From: Flammeovirga sp. SJP92
Lineage (GTDB): Bacteria > Bacteroidota > Bacteroidia > Cytophagales > Flammeovirgaceae
Assembly (NCBI RefSeq): GCF_001583495.1
Contig: NZ_LQAQ01000075.1
Coordinates: 1-34,952 of the forward strand
Direction: 5' to 3'
DNA length: 34,952 nucleotides
Positions 34,640 through 34,952 of this stretch are shown one piece after another; position 1 is the stretch's first letter; each line of letters starts with the position of its first letter. The notes under the pieces were generated by a model. That model was not told where the DNA came from. It made no database searches and worked only from the letters and a program-made list of their open reading frames with translations. The translations under genes were made by a program, and so were the position numbers.

Positions 34640-34952
34640 TTATTTATTGAAAAACTCCGCTACAGCATCCGTTGACACTTTCACTGCATCCGGTTTGTAA
34701 TAGAAGTCCACGTGACTAAATTCATCTAAAGCCTTTACTTCTGGGTTGTTAGTCAATTTATCAATGAATTGTGTAGAACATGGAGCTGTAGAGGCAGATG
34801 TTCCATAGATGACTAAAGTAGGTTGTACAATTTTATCGGCATAAGCTTCTCCAATAGAAATCATGGACTGCATGGCTTGGTCAGCGATATGAATGTTTGA
34901 AGCGTTTTTAACAGTTCCAGGACCTTTTACACCCTCTTTTCCGTAATAACTA
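34640..34952 (-). CDS. Alpha/beta hydrolase, C-terminal part (runs off the right edge)
   Basis: The frame is open from the right edge of the window to the stop at 34640; an internal ATG at 34873 is not the true start. The visible 104 or so residues include YYGKEGVKGPGTV, the strand IVQPTLVIYGTSASTA and the terminal FSHVDFYYKPDAV. There the strand ends and histidine correspond to the acidic and histidine region of alpha/beta hydrolases of the dienelactone-hydrolase / YcjY-like type. The nucleophile region lies outside the window. The substrate is unknown. The stop precedes the REPIN-like element. Confidence 0.75.
   Translation of the reverse strand, partial: SYYGKEGVKGPGTVKNASNIHIADQAMQSMISIGEAYADKIVQPTLVIYGTSASTAPCSTQFIDKLTNNPEVKALDEFSHVDFYYKPDAVKVSTDAVAEFFNK

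Overview
The window looks like a chromosome segment of a marine, polysaccharide-degrading member of the Bacteroidota, most likely Cytophagales and plausibly Flammeovirga. The genus is inference. Supporting features are very AT-rich DNA, promoters of the Bacteroidota type (TTTG / TAnnTTTG), Shine-Dalgarno sites that are mostly absent, three proteins with a C-terminal type IX secretion (T9SS) sorting domain, Bacteroidota-specific families (DUF4139 with an N-terminal coiled coil, the DUF4212 symporter partner), and agar/carrageenan-type enzymes.

Layout. 1-217 is the 3' end of an unrecognised gene. 404-3292 (-) encodes a secreted multidomain alpha-amylase. 4068-4631 (-) is the peroxiredoxin ahpC with a recognisable promoter and an OxyR-like site. 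4958-8555 (-) holds four envelope or unknown genes, including a MuiA/DUF4139 protein. 8823-10485 is a divergent lysR / mdaB-like quinone reductase pair. 10661-13605 carries a Tat-signal TIM-barrel isomerase/epimerase, a beta-barrel protein and a polytopic membrane protein. 13873-15950 (-) is a two-gene sodium/solute symporter operon. 16171-17376 (+) is sbcD without an adjacent sbcC.

17650-29732 is the most distinctive region: a sulfatase, an esterase with a starch-binding-like N-terminus, a TPR / membrane-segment / LuxR-type regulator, a T9SS-exported GH16 enzyme, a surface-lipoprotein GH16 enzyme and a T9SS-exported right-handed beta-helix protein. Together they look like a locus for a sulfated red-algal galactan (agar, porphyran or carrageenan). 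There is no SusC/SusD pair. The regulator is divergent from the first GH16 gene, and the upstream regions of the plus-strand enzyme genes share short sequence elements that may be its targets.

30023-31824 (-) holds three unrecognised genes, two of them membrane-anchored. 31930-34374 (-) is a tight DUF2255-like / metallo-beta-lactamase-fold / AraC operon. 34640-34952 (-) is the 3' end of an alpha/beta hydrolase gene.

Non-coding structure worth attention: a REPIN-like double palindrome with GTAG heads (34461-34606), a diverged intergenic repeat in two copies (about 3737-3870 and 21554-21690), a 20-bp hairpin that pairs only as plus-strand RNA (29897-29937), and several clear intrinsic terminators. 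No tRNA, rRNA, CRISPR array or transposase gene was seen.
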